Part shown: positions 1 to 7,293 of the stretch, in pieces | Layout of the letters: each line of letters starts with the position of its first letter | How positions within the stretch are numbered: the stretch's first letter is position 1 | Assembly (NCBI GenBank): GCA_902606445.1 | Contig: CACLGJ010000004.1 | Span: 1-51,355 of the forward strand | Origin: an uncultured Pelagibacteraceae bacterium | GTDB taxonomy: Bacteria; Pseudomonadota; Alphaproteobacteria; Pelagibacterales; Pelagibacteraceae | Length of the DNA stretch: 51,355 bases | Direction: 5' to 3' | Made by a program: the position numbers and the translations under genes | Notes under the pieces: generated by a model | Seen by the model: only the letters and a program-made list of their open reading frames with translations | Database searches by the model: none | What the model was told of the DNA's origin: nothing

Positions 1-218
1 AAATTTTAGTTGGCAATGTAAAATTAGAAGTTATTGATTTGTGTCGTCCTTGCAAACACTTATCAGAAGTACTAGGACAGGATAATATTATAAAAGAATT
101 CTTAAGAAGAGGTGGACTTAGATGTCAGATATTGACATCTTCTACTATTAAAATAAATGACAAAATACATAGGTTTGGAGCCACACAATTGGGTAACTGC
201 ATGGGTTGCTGTAACTAA
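1..218 (+). CDS. MOSC-domain protein, 3' end only (cut by window edge)
   Basis: The reading frame starting at base 3 encodes the C-terminal part of a MOSC (molybdenum cofactor sulfurase C-terminal) domain. The Cys-Arg-Pro-Cys-Lys-His-Leu motif and a following Gly-Gly-Leu-Arg-Cys-x-Ile-Leu-Thr-x-x-Thr-Ile-Lys-Ile-Asn-Asp segment fit that fold's end. MOSC proteins bind or transfer sulfur in metal-sulfur cofactor chemistry; the substrate here is unknown. After the expected domain end (about base 163) the frame continues for about 16 residues, which are simply the next gene read out of frame, and stops at 216-218. The native C-terminus therefore seems to have been replaced at a junction. The 5' part is outside the window. 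Confidence 0.6.
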   Translation, partial: ILVGNVKLEVIDLCRPCKHLSEVLGQDNIIKEFLRRGGLRCQILTSSTIKINDKIHRFGATQLGNCMGCCN

Positions 219-669
219 TTCAAATGAAAAAAATGGATGTATGAGAATGTGGTCAGGATCTCATAAGAATAATTTAAAAGATCATGATCAAATGTTTAAT
301 GAAGATAATTTATTAACTAGAGGTCAAACTGTAAGAAATGTTCCTAAGGATAAAACTACTCCTTTAATTCTAAATGCTGGCCAAATGTCGCTTCACCATC
401 CGAATGTTGTTCATGGCTCTGACTTAAATCAAAGTAATGATCGAAGAATAGGTTTTGTAATTCAAAGCTATATAGGGACTAATGTTGAGCAAATATTAGG
501 TAAAAATAGTGTTCAATTAGCAAGAGGAATTGATAACTTTAATTTTCATGAAAAGATTGGGAGACCAAGTTCTCTAATGGATAAAAATGATCTGAAAATA
601 AAAAAAAAAGAGAATGATAATCTTCAAGAAATATTTTATAAAGGATCGAGCAAAAAAGGAAATTATTAA
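157..669 (+). CDS. N-terminally truncated phytanoyl-CoA dioxygenase (PhyH) family protein, probable remnant
   Basis: The 170-residue product matches the C-terminal part of PhyH-type Fe(II)/2-oxoglutarate oxygenases. It has the Gly-Leu-Glu-Pro-His-Asn and Val-Thr-Ala-Trp strand (residues 6-16), Asn-Gly-Cys-Met-Arg-x-x-x-Gly-Ser-His (26-36), and the distal His86 with Arg97 in the His-Gly-Ser...Asp-Arg-Arg-Ile-Gly segment. Family members are about 250-300 residues and carry an upstream His-x-Asp that supplies two of the three iron ligands. That part is missing, and an in-frame stop sits directly before the ATG. The ORF overlaps the tail of the MOSC frame by about 60 bases. Catalysis is unlikely without the His-x-Asp. 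It is best read as a deletion remnant that still leads into two small coupled ORFs. Confidence 0.6.
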   Translation: MTKYIGLEPHNWVTAWVAVTNSNEKNGCMRMWSGSHKNNLKDHDQMFNEDNLLTRGQTVRNVPKDKTTPLILNAGQMSLHHPNVVHGSDLNQSNDRRIGFVIQSYIGTNVEQILGKNSVQLARGIDNFNFHEKIGRPSSLMDKNDLKIKKKENDNLQEIFYKGSSKKGNY

Positions 670-785
670 TGAAAAAAAACAAATATAATAAAAACGCAAT
701 CTCATCTCTTTTCGCAAAAAAATATATTTATTATTATTACGCTTTTTTTTGGATTATCTTATTATTAGTTGTCTTTATTAGATGA
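669..785 (+). CDS. Tiny single-pass membrane protein (38 aa), unknown
   Basis: The ATG at 669 overlaps the PhyH stop codon as TAATG, and the stop overlaps the next start as ATGA. Both are typical of translational coupling in this genome. The product has a basic N-terminus (Lys/Asn-rich, residues 1-18) followed by a Tyr/Phe/Trp/Ile/Leu/Val-rich stretch (about 19-37) that could form one membrane helix. I recognise no family. Support comes from the junction geometry and composition only; in DNA this AT-rich a chance hydrophobic ORF is possible. Confidence 0.35.
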   Translation: MKKNKYNKNAISSLFAKKYIYYYYAFFWIILLLVVFIR

Positions 786-886
786 ATAAAAATATTATTT
801 TAATAATTATTGTAGTTCTTGCTATAGAATTGTCTGGTCACGGTATAATAGTTTCTTTGATGAGATTGTTAAATTCAACAGGCTAG
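782..886 (+). CDS. Tiny hydrophobic protein (34 aa), unknown
   Basis: It starts inside the stop of the preceding 38-codon ORF (ATGA overlap) and ends directly against the stop of the converging GST gene at 887. Residues 4-15 are almost all Ile/Leu/Val/Ala, consistent with a membrane helix, followed by a short tail with Ser-Gly-His-Gly. No family is recognised. The coupled arrangement with its upstream partner is the main reason to believe it is translated. The pair could be subunits of a small membrane complex, which is inference only. Confidence 0.35.
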   Translation: MNKNIILIIIVVLAIELSGHGIIVSLMRLLNSTG

Positions 887-1513
887 TTAAACTTTTGGTG
901 GTAATTCATCTTTATTCATAAAAGAAAAACCTTTTATTACTGCATCGCGTTTAGAAATTTCTTTATACCATCTTGTTAGATTTTTAAATTTAGATAATCC
1001 TATATCATGCCATTCATGACGTGCTATCCAAGGAAATGTTGCGATATCTGAGATGGTATAATTATTACCTGAAAGAAATTTTTTAATCGCTAATCTCTGA
1101 TCAAGCTCTTGATATATTCGTTTTGAAATTTTAAAATATCTGTCTTCTCCAAATTTACTTTTGCCTGGATTATAATGATGAAATTGATGGTGTTGGCCCA
1201 ACATTGGCCCTATATAACCCATCTGAGCCATTAACCATTGATTAATCTCAAGTCTATCTTTGCTGTCATAAAATTTACCACTTTTTTCTGCTAGATAAAT
1301 TAGTATTGCTCCAGACTCAAAAACATTTTGCTTATTTTTATGATCTATAATTACTGGGATTTTACTAAAAGGACTTATTTTTTTAAAATTTGATTTAAAT
1401 TGATCACCTTTATCAAGGTCTATTTTTGTTACTTTATAATCAAAACCAATTTCCTCAAGCATAATACTAATTTTCTTACCATTTGGAGTATTGGCTGTGA
1501 ATAATTCAATCAC
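887..1513 (-). CDS. yfcG: Glutathione S-transferase family protein, YfcG/Ure2-like
   Basis: This 208-residue protein has the N-terminal thioredoxin-like GST domain with the Thr-Pro-Asn-Gly-Lys-Lys motif at residues 9-14, characteristic of the YfcG/YghU (Nu-class) group. It also has the Glu-Ser-Gly-Ala-Ile-Leu glutathione-binding turn near residue 66 and the Gly-Pro-Met-Leu-Gly-Gln-His segment of the helical domain. The later Asn-Tyr-Thr-Ile-Ser-Asp-Ile-Ala is the C-terminal capping motif of GSTs. Members act as glutathione-dependent disulfide oxidoreductases. The start overlaps the end of the FNR gene by 8 bases, so it is the last gene of the rhodopsin-ferredoxin-FNR set. A redox role alongside FNR is plausible but inferred. 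Confidence 0.85.
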   Translation of the reverse strand: MIELFTANTPNGKKISIMLEEIGFDYKVTKIDLDKGDQFKSNFKKISPFSKIPVIIDHKNKQNVFESGAILIYLAEKSGKFYDSKDRLEINQWLMAQMGYIGPMLGQHHQFHHYNPGKSKFGEDRYFKISKRIYQELDQRLAIKKFLSGNNYTISDIATFPWIARHEWHDIGLSKFKNLTRWYKEISKRDAVIKGFSFMNKDELPPKV

Positions 1514-2525
1514 TTTTTACACCAAGGCGATTTTTTATCGTTTTTGATGAAGTGGTAAACTCAAATCTATATTTTTCATTTGGTCTTGCTAATTTAAAAC
1601 ATGCCCTTGCAGCTAATGCCCCTTCATGAAAGCCTGATAAAATTAACTTTAACTTTCCAGGATAGTTACATATATCCCCAACAGCATAAATCCCTTTTTG
1701 CTTTGTTTCAAATCTTTCTGTGTCTACCTCAATTGTTTTTTTATCAATATTAAGTCCCCAGTTTGCTATTGGACCCAGCTGCATAATTAAACCAAAAAAA
1801 CCAAGCACATAATCTGTTTTAATGTTTTTTATATCTTTATTATCATTTTTAATTTCAATGCTTTCTAATTGTCCATTACCTTTGATTGAAGTCATTTGGT
1901 ATTTAGTAAAAAGATTTATTTTACCCTCTTTGCTTAATTCATGTATCTTATCAACAGTCGCCTGTGCTCCTCTGAAATCATCTCTTCTATGAACTAAGTT
2001 TACTTTTGAGTTTTTTGATAATTCTACCGCCCAATCTAAAGCACTATCACCTCCACCAAATATTGTTACTATCTTATCCTTAAATATATTTTTATCTTTT
2101 ATTGAATAAAATACCGACTTATTTTCAAATTTTTCACATTCTTTAACTGGAAATTTTCTTGGTTCAAATGAACCAACGCCACCCGCTATAATTACATTTG
2201 GTGTTAAAAAAGTTGTCCCATTATTTGTTTTTACAATCCAGTTGTTTCCTTCTTTTCTTAATTCGTCTACTCTTTCGCTTAAGTGAAATTTTATATCAAA
2301 AGGTTTTATTTGGTTTATTAGGTTATTAGTTAATTCTTCTCCAGTGCATTCAGGGACAGCTGGGATATCATAAATAGGTTTATCTGGATAAAGCTCTATA
2401 CATTGTCCACCAATTTTATCTAAATTATCAACTATCTCACAATCCAAACCAATTAGTTTTAATTGATGTGCTGTGAATAAACCTGTTGGCCCTGCTCCAA
2501 TAATTAATGCATCTGTTTTATTCAT
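1506..2525 (-). CDS. Ferredoxin--NADP+ reductase (thioredoxin-reductase-like, YumC type)
   Basis: This 339-residue flavoprotein has the FAD-binding Gly-Ala-Gly-Pro-Thr-Gly at 10-15, the Gly-Gly-Gln-Cys-Ile-Glu-Leu-Tyr-Pro segment, the NADP-binding Gly-Gly-Gly-Asp-Ser-Ala motif mid-protein, and the C-terminal Ala-Val-Gly-Asp-Ile-Cys FAD motif. It lacks the Cys-x-x-Cys redox pair of true thioredoxin reductases in the NADP domain, which points to the YumC-type ferredoxin-NADP+ reductase. The gene starts immediately after the ferredoxin stop (no gap), so the two are cotranscribed and the ferredoxin is its likely partner. Older annotations of such genes as thioredoxin reductase are probably wrong. 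Confidence 0.88.
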   Translation of the reverse strand: MNKTDALIIGAGPTGLFTAHQLKLIGLDCEIVDNLDKIGGQCIELYPDKPIYDIPAVPECTGEELTNNLINQIKPFDIKFHLSERVDELRKEGNNWIVKTNNGTTFLTPNVIIAGGVGSFEPRKFPVKECEKFENKSVFYSIKDKNIFKDKIVTIFGGGDSALDWAVELSKNSKVNLVHRRDDFRGAQATVDKIHELSKEGKINLFTKYQMTSIKGNGQLESIEIKNDNKDIKNIKTDYVLGFFGLIMQLGPIANWGLNIDKKTIEVDTERFETKQKGIYAVGDICNYPGKLKLILSGFHEGALAARACFKLARPNEKYRFEFTTSSKTIKNRLGVKSD

Positions 2526-2846
2526 TTAACTTTGTTTCGATGGAATGTTAATTGTTAGACCATCTAGTTCATCAGAAACTATTATTTGACAACTTAGTCT
2601 ACTATTTTTTTTCGGTTCAAATGCCATATCTAGCATGTCTTCTTCTCCATCTTCTTTTGGAGCAATCTTATCAAACCAATTTTCCTTAACATACACATGA
2701 CATGTCGCACAAGCCATCCCTCCTCCACAATCTGCATCGATACCTGGAATGTCATTTTGAACTGCACCTTCCATCACGGTTAAGCCGTTTTGAACTTCAA
2801 CTGTATGGACTTGATTATCATTAGTGACGTAAGTTATTTTTGCCAT
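2526..2846 (-). CDS. fdx: [2Fe-2S] ferredoxin, adrenodoxin type
   Basis: Starting from Met at 2846 the protein has 106 residues with cluster cysteines at 40, 46, 49 and 86 (C-x5-C-x2-C-x36-C), the adrenodoxin/FdxB pattern. It carries one-electron equivalents and is the likely partner of the adjacent FNR. I chose the ATG at 2846 rather than an upstream TTG at 2867, because the latter lies next to the T-run of the preceding terminator and the family starts at Met-Ala-Lys. There is no Shine-Dalgarno sequence, and a perfect TATAAT lies four bases before the ATG, suggesting a leaderless transcript. The gene follows proteorhodopsin, a known SAR11 neighbourhood. Confidence 0.92.
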   Translation of the reverse strand: MAKITYVTNDNQVHTVEVQNGLTVMEGAVQNDIPGIDADCGGGMACATCHVYVKENWFDKIAPKEDGEEDMLDMAFEPKKNSRLSCQIIVSDELDGLTINIPSKQS

Positions 2847-2850
2847 GGGT

Positions 2851-2880
2851 ATTATATAGTTATGCAAAAAAATAGGGCAA
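2851..2880 (-). promoter_or_regulatory. Possible promoter for a leaderless ferredoxin mRNA
   Basis: On the minus strand TTGCCC (2875-2880) and TATAAT (2851-2856) are separated by 18 bases. The ferredoxin ATG (2844-2846) begins four bases after the -10 box, so transcription would start at or beside the A of the ATG. The -35 box overlaps the 3' stem of the rhodopsin terminator. The -10 is a perfect consensus; the -35 matches 4 of 6. Confidence 0.45.
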
Positions 2881-2904
2881 GTATGTGAAAAACATACTCG
2901 CCCT
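2866..2904 (-). terminator. Intrinsic terminator after proteorhodopsin
   Basis: Read on the minus strand, a hairpin with arms at 2898-2904 plus 2892-2897 and 2874-2886 (5-bp G/C-rich base, one mismatch, then a 7-bp upper stem, short A/T loop) is followed within two bases by seven Ts (2866-2872). It begins 25 bases after the rhodopsin stop codon. This is the clearest Rho-independent terminator in the window, and it separates the abundant rhodopsin message from the ferredoxin-FNR-GST genes. Confidence 0.85.
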
Positions 2905-2929
2905 AAAATTAATTAATTACTAAGTGTAA

Positions 2930-3703
2930 TTATCTTGCTCTTGCGCCAGCTCCAGAACTTACTGCAGCAGCCCAGATTACTAGACCGAATGCAATTTTGT
3001 TAATGAAGTCAGCTAAGTTGTAAACTACGTTTAGCGTGTTAGCATCTACACCACCTGTTAGGTAACCAAATACATAACCTAATGGGTAAATCGCCCAACC
3101 TACTGTTACGATCATCCTCATCGCACCAAATGCAGTTACAAGAGCTTTGTTTCCACTCTTATTAGCAGCTTTACCAGCTTCGCCTGAGAATATTTCATAA
3201 AGAATGTATACCCAACCTGCCATACCGATAATAAAACCAAGTGTAGCGTTGATGTATCCAGCTTCTCCTAAATATCCACCGATTAACATTACTAATGAAC
3301 CAATTAACAATCTCCAGAAAATTCCAGAGTTTGCTTTTCTTACAGCTACTAGAATTAAGTAGAATTCTATCATCTGTAATGGCACAGTAATTAACCAGTC
3401 AATATATCTATATACCGTTGGTGAATCGCCAGTGCTTACCCATACATCTCTCATGTACATGTAATGGATAAATGCAATACCAGTTACTAGACCAGCTACT
3501 GTTACCGATGTCTTCCATGCTGGATTTACAGAACTTCTTTCCATAAAGAAAAAAGCTGTTGCAGCCAACATACCCATTGAAATTATCCAAAAAGATATTC
3601 CAACGAAGTCATCTTGAGCTAACATAGTGGTCGCAGCGTTTGCTACAGTTGTAACACCCATTAGGGCAACAGCTGTAAGAGCAAACAATTTAAGTTTTTT
3701 CAT
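2930..3703 (-). CDS. Proteorhodopsin, blue-absorbing light-driven proton pump
   Basis: This 257-residue seven-helix retinal protein has an N-terminal signal-like peptide ending near Ala-Asn-Ala (residue 23). The pump residues are all present: His80, Arg99, proton acceptor Asp102, proton donor Glu113, and the retinal Schiff-base Lys236, corresponding to H75, R94, D97, E108 and K231 of the reference green proteorhodopsin. The spectral tuning position (L/Q105 in the reference) is Gln110, predicting blue-shifted absorption. It sits in the inner membrane and exports protons under light. A strong AGGGAG ribosome site lies before the ATG, and an intrinsic terminator follows. Ferredoxin and FNR genes lie downstream. 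Carotenoid/retinal genes are not in this window. Confidence 0.98.
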   Translation of the reverse strand: MKKLKLFALTAVALMGVTTVANAATTMLAQDDFVGISFWIISMGMLAATAFFFMERSSVNPAWKTSVTVAGLVTGIAFIHYMYMRDVWVSTGDSPTVYRYIDWLITVPLQMIEFYLILVAVRKANSGIFWRLLIGSLVMLIGGYLGEAGYINATLGFIIGMAGWVYILYEIFSGEAGKAANKSGNKALVTAFGAMRMIVTVGWAIYPLGYVFGYLTGGVDANTLNVVYNLADFINKIAFGLVIWAAAVSSGAGARAR

Positions 3704-3917
3704 AAAAAACTCCCTCTTTAGTTAGTTTTTACTTTTTAGTTTATATAAACTAGGCTCAGGCTTCCCTAAACCAAAGTTGGGGGTTAAATACCAAATTAAA
3801 ACGGTTTATAGAAGGTTTAAATGTCATTTATTTACATTGATTTTACTCATTTTTTAAAATTAAATACAATTTGTGATTTAAAAACCACAAAAAATAGGGA
3901 AATCGAATCAAATTTTT
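3704..3917. other. Divergent intergenic region between proteorhodopsin and prpE
   Basis: This 214-base spacer must hold the promoters of both flanking genes. On the rhodopsin side it contains the AGGGAG ribosome site, a 16-bp perfect palindrome (3737-3752) and an unusually G/C-rich patch (3752-3785) with C-run and G-run blocks. I could not fix a convincing -35/-10 pair for either gene by eye. Confidence 0.5.
3737..3752. repeat. 16-bp perfect palindrome upstream of proteorhodopsin
   Basis: TAGTTTATATAAACTA is its own reverse complement. It lies 34-49 bases before the rhodopsin ATG, in the expected leader or core promoter. It could be a binding site for a dimeric regulator, or its TATATA centre could be part of the -10 region. 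In such AT-rich DNA short palindromes are common, but a perfect 16-mer is less so. Confidence 0.5.
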
Positions 3918-5819
3918 ATGCCAAATAATTTTAAAGAAATTTATGACAGATCAATTAAAAATCCGGAAAAATTTTGGCAAGATGTGTCTGAAGACATCTT
4001 TTGGTTCAAAAAACCTACAAAAATTTTAAATAAATCTAACCCCCCGTTCTATAAATGGTACGAGGATGGTGTTACAAACACTTGTTATAACGCGTTAGAC
4101 ATTCACATTGATCAAGGAAGAGGTCAAAAAACAGCTTTAATATATGATAGTCCTATCACAAAAAATAAAAGCAAATTCACTTATAATGAATTGAAGTCAA
4201 AAGTTTCGAAATTTGCAGGAGCTCTTAAAGCTCAAGGAGCTAATAAAGGTGATAGAGTAATCATTTACATGCCTATGATCCCAGAGGCAGTAGTTGCAAT
4301 GCTTGCTTGCGCAAGAATTGGTGCAATTCACTCTGTTGTCTTTGGAGGATTTGCCTCTAATGAGCTTGCGAGTAGAATAGATGATAGTAAAGCAAAAATA
4401 TTAGTCACTGCTTCGTGTGGTTTTGAGCCTGGGCGAACAGTTGAATATAAGCCATTAGTTGATGAAGCTATTAAAATTGCAAATCATAAAATTGAAAAGA
4501 TAATTTTGTTTCAAAGACCTGGTCAAGAAGTTAATTTAAATACTTCAAAAGAAATAAGTTGGGATGAAGCTATCTCCAATGCTCAGGATGTTGATTGTGT
4601 TGAGATGAACTCAAATGAATTTGCATACATTTTATATACCTCAGGTACAACTGGAACTCCAAAAGGTATCGTTAGAGATATTGGTGGACACATTGTTGCT
4701 TTAAAATGGACTATGAAAAACATATACAATATAGATACAAATGATATTTGGTGGTCAGCAAGTGATATTGGTTGGATTGTTGGACACTCTTATATTGTAT
4801 ACGCTCCACTCTTTAAAGGGTGCACAACAGTTTTATTTGAAGGTAAGCCAGTTGGAACTCCGGATGCAGGGGCATTTTGGAAAATTATTTCAGACTACAA
4901 AGTAAAATCATTATTTACTGCTCCAACAGCTTTTAGAGCAATTAAGAAGGAAGATCCTGAAGGCAAATTTTTTTCTAAATATGATTTGAGTAATTTTGAG
5001 AGTTTATTTCTTGCAGGAGAGAGGGCTGATCCAGACACAATCAAGTGGGCAGAGAATTTGCTTAAAGTTCCAGTAATAGATCATTGGTGGCAAACTGAGA
5101 CTAGTTGGGCAATTAGCTCAAATTGTACTGGAATTGAGATGATGCAGACAAAATACGGCTCAGCCTGTAAAGCAGTTCCTGGTTATGATGTTAAGATAAT
5201 TAAACCAGATCAATCATTAGCAAAACCAAATGAAATGGGAGATATAGTAGTCAAGCTTCCTTTACCTCCTGGCACATTTCCAACTCTATGGAATGCAGAC
5301 CAAAGATATAAAGAAAACTATATGTCTAACTATGAAGGATATTATCAAACATACGATGCTGGGCATATTGATGATGATGGTTATATCTGGATTATGTCAA
5401 GGACAGATGACATTATAAATGTTGCAGGTCATAGATTATCTACAGGTGCGATTGAAGAAGTATTATCAGAACACCAATCAGTTGCCGAATGTGCAGTACT
5501 TGGAATCTCTGATAAATTAAAAGGTCAATTACCAATTGGCTTAGTAGTTTTAAAATCTGGTGTAGATAAGAATAATGAAACAATATCAAAGGAATGTGTG
5601 CAGATGGTTAGGGATAAAATTGGTCCTGTTGCTGCATTTAAAGTTGTAATTGTCATTAAAAGGCTTCCTAAAACAAGATCTGGAAAAATATTAAGAGGAA
5701 CTATTAGAAAAATAGCAGATAATGTTGAATACAAAATACCTCCAACGATTGATGATCCTTTAATTTTAGATGAAATTAAAGAGGATTTAATTAAACATAA
5801 AATTTTAAACAATGTTTAA
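3918..5819 (+). CDS. prpE: Propionyl-CoA synthetase (acyl-adenylating)
   Basis: This 633-residue AMP-forming acyl-CoA synthetase has the adenylation P-loop Thr-Ser-Gly-Thr-Thr-Gly-Thr-Pro-Lys-Gly at about 241-250, followed by Ile-Val-Arg-Asp-Ile-Gly-Gly-His. The latter is typical of PrpE rather than acetyl-CoA synthetase. It also has the Trp-Trp-Gln-Thr-Glu-Thr motif and the C-terminal Pro-Lys-Thr-Arg-Ser-Gly-Lys loop (catalytic, acetylatable Lys near 590). It activates propionate, and probably acetate to some degree, to the CoA thioester in the cytosol. The downstream SMR gene overlaps its end by 8 bases. Length is normal for the family. Acetyl-CoA synthetase is the main alternative. Confidence 0.88.
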   Translation: MPNNFKEIYDRSIKNPEKFWQDVSEDIFWFKKPTKILNKSNPPFYKWYEDGVTNTCYNALDIHIDQGRGQKTALIYDSPITKNKSKFTYNELKSKVSKFAGALKAQGANKGDRVIIYMPMIPEAVVAMLACARIGAIHSVVFGGFASNELASRIDDSKAKILVTASCGFEPGRTVEYKPLVDEAIKIANHKIEKIILFQRPGQEVNLNTSKEISWDEAISNAQDVDCVEMNSNEFAYILYTSGTTGTPKGIVRDIGGHIVALKWTMKNIYNIDTNDIWWSASDIGWIVGHSYIVYAPLFKGCTTVLFEGKPVGTPDAGAFWKIISDYKVKSLFTAPTAFRAIKKEDPEGKFFSKYDLSNFESLFLAGERADPDTIKWAENLLKVPVIDHWWQTETSWAISSNCTGIEMMQTKYGSACKAVPGYDVKIIKPDQSLAKPNEMGDIVVKLPLPPGTFPTLWNADQRYKENYMSNYEGYYQTYDAGHIDDDGYIWIMSRTDDIINVAGHRLSTGAIEEVLSEHQSVAECAVLGISDKLKGQLPIGLVVLKSGVDKNNETISKECVQMVRDKIGPVAAFKVVIVIKRLPKTRSGKILRGTIRKIADNVEYKIPPTIDDPLILDEIKEDLIKHKILNNV

Positions 5820-6129
5820 AACATATATTACTTTAATAATTGCAATATTTTTTGAAGTTGCAGGTACAATGTTAATCCCAGTGACACAAAATTTTACAAA
5901 ACTTATACCAACTGTTGCTCTTTCAGGATTTTATCTTTGTGCAATTTATCTTTTAACATATGTCGTTGCCAAACTTCCAATTGCAATAGTATATGCATCA
6001 TGGAGTGGTCTTGGAATTTTTACAGTTGCAATACTTGGATATATAATATTTAACCAATCATTAAGCTGGCAAGCTATTGGTGGATTATTTCTAATTGTTA
6101 TTGGTGTGGTCTTAGTAAATGTTTTTTAA
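5812..6129 (+). CDS. SMR-family small multidrug/cation exporter
   Basis: This 105-residue, four-helix membrane protein has the signature membrane-embedded Glu15 of SMR transporters (EmrE, SugE, Gdx), set in Phe-Phe-Glu-Val-Ala-Gly-Thr. It also has the Ala-Ser-Trp-Ser-Gly-Leu-Gly third-helix segment. Such proteins work as antiparallel dimers that exchange protons for organic cations or guanidinium. The substrate cannot be told from this sequence. It overlaps prpE by 8 bases and probably shares its transcript. Its stop abuts the stop of the converging glycosyltransferase remnant with no spacer. Confidence 0.88.
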   Translation: MFKTYITLIIAIFFEVAGTMLIPVTQNFTKLIPTVALSGFYLCAIYLLTYVVAKLPIAIVYASWSGLGIFTVAILGYIIFNQSLSWQAIGGLFLIVIGVVLVNVF

Positions 6130-7229
6130 TTATTTTATTAATGAATAAATTTCCTGAAAATATTTATTTAAATTAATTTTATAATTAAACCTAAATAAAT
6201 TTTTATATCCATATTTTACCATCTTTAAATTCTTACTTTTATTTTTAGAAAAATTTAAAATTAATTTAGATAAACTTTTATCATCACCGATTTTAAATAA
6301 TGAACCTGCTTTTCCTTTTAAAAGAATCTCTTTTGGACCAGTTGGGCAATCAGAGGATATTATATAAGTTTTTAAAACTTGTGCTTCTAGCAAAACATTT
6401 GGTAATCCCTCGTATAAAGATGTTAGTATTAAAATATCTGATAATTTAATCAGTCTAAGTGGATCATGCTTGCTTCCTATTAATCTTACTTTTTTACTAA
6501 GATTATTTTTATTAATATAGTCTAATAATTCTATTTTTTTACTTCCATCCCCAACTATTATTAAATCAAAGTCAATTTGTTGTTTAATTCTATTTACTGC
6601 TTTAAGTAATGTCGTCTGATCTTTCTGATCAACTAACCTGCCTACACTTATTAAGTTTAGTTTTTTTTTGGGTATCTTAATACTTTGATTATTTTTAGAT
6701 CTTTTAATTACATCTTTAGTATCTAAAGGATTATAAATGCAGATTGAATCTATATTAAATCTAAATCTTAATTTTTTTTTAAATTCTAAACTATTAACTA
6801 TAATCTTATCTGCTAATCCTAAAATATATTTATAGCAAATAAGTTTAAAAAAATTTTTTGACCATCCGTCTGGAGCCGTATTAGATCTTACTATGATTTT
6901 AATCCCAAGAAGTTTACATAAAAGAGTACAATAAATATTTCCTTGAAAACTCAACACAACTACATTGTTATTTTTTAAAATTTGTATAAGAAGAAGAATT
7001 AAACATAAAAAAAAAACTTTTTTCTTTTACCCAAAAAATTCCAGAACTTTGATCTAAATGAAATTAGATTTATTTTATTATCAAATTTATTTTTATATTT
7101 ATTTGAAATTGTAATTAAAGATATATTGTCAAATTTTTTTACTAAAAAATTTGATATATTTATTAAGTTTTTCTCTACACCTCCAATCTCTATTATAGGC
7201 ATGAAAATTAATAGTTTTTTTTTTACCAT
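6130..7229 (-). pseudogene. GT4-family glycosyltransferase split by a -1 shift at a homopolymer
   Basis: Two frames together make one GT-B glycosyltransferase. The N-terminal part (7229 to a stop near 7000) has the Gly-Gly-Val-Glu-Lys-Asn motif. The C-terminal part has the Val-Leu-Ser-Phe-Gln-Gly-Asn and Arg-Ser-Asn segments, Ser-Val-Gly-Arg-Leu-Val-Asp-Gln-Lys, and the donor-binding Glu-Gly-Leu-Pro-Asn-Val-Leu-Leu-Glu. The C-terminal frame is open upstream well past its first possible GTG start (6957) into the homopolymer A10 at 7007-7016 (T10 on the coding strand). One extra T, or a -1 slip there, joins the frames into about 366 residues, normal for the family. It may be a fresh pseudogene, a sequencing indel, or a gene using slippage. 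It would transfer a sugar to an envelope glycan. Confidence 0.8.
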
Positions 7230-7293
7230 AAAATTTTACAAATATTTTTTGATATTTAAAAAATAATTGAAAAAAATATCAAAATTAAACTTA

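Noticed and set aside
1506..2525. Thioredoxin reductase as the identity of the flavoprotein
   Set aside because: The Cys-x-x-Cys redox pair of the NADP domain is absent and a ferredoxin gene is immediately upstream, so ferredoxin-NADP reductase fits better.
2847..2867. Upstream TTG start for ferredoxin
   Set aside because: It sits directly at the terminator T-run and adds seven residues foreign to the family; the ATG at 2846 fits family N-termini.
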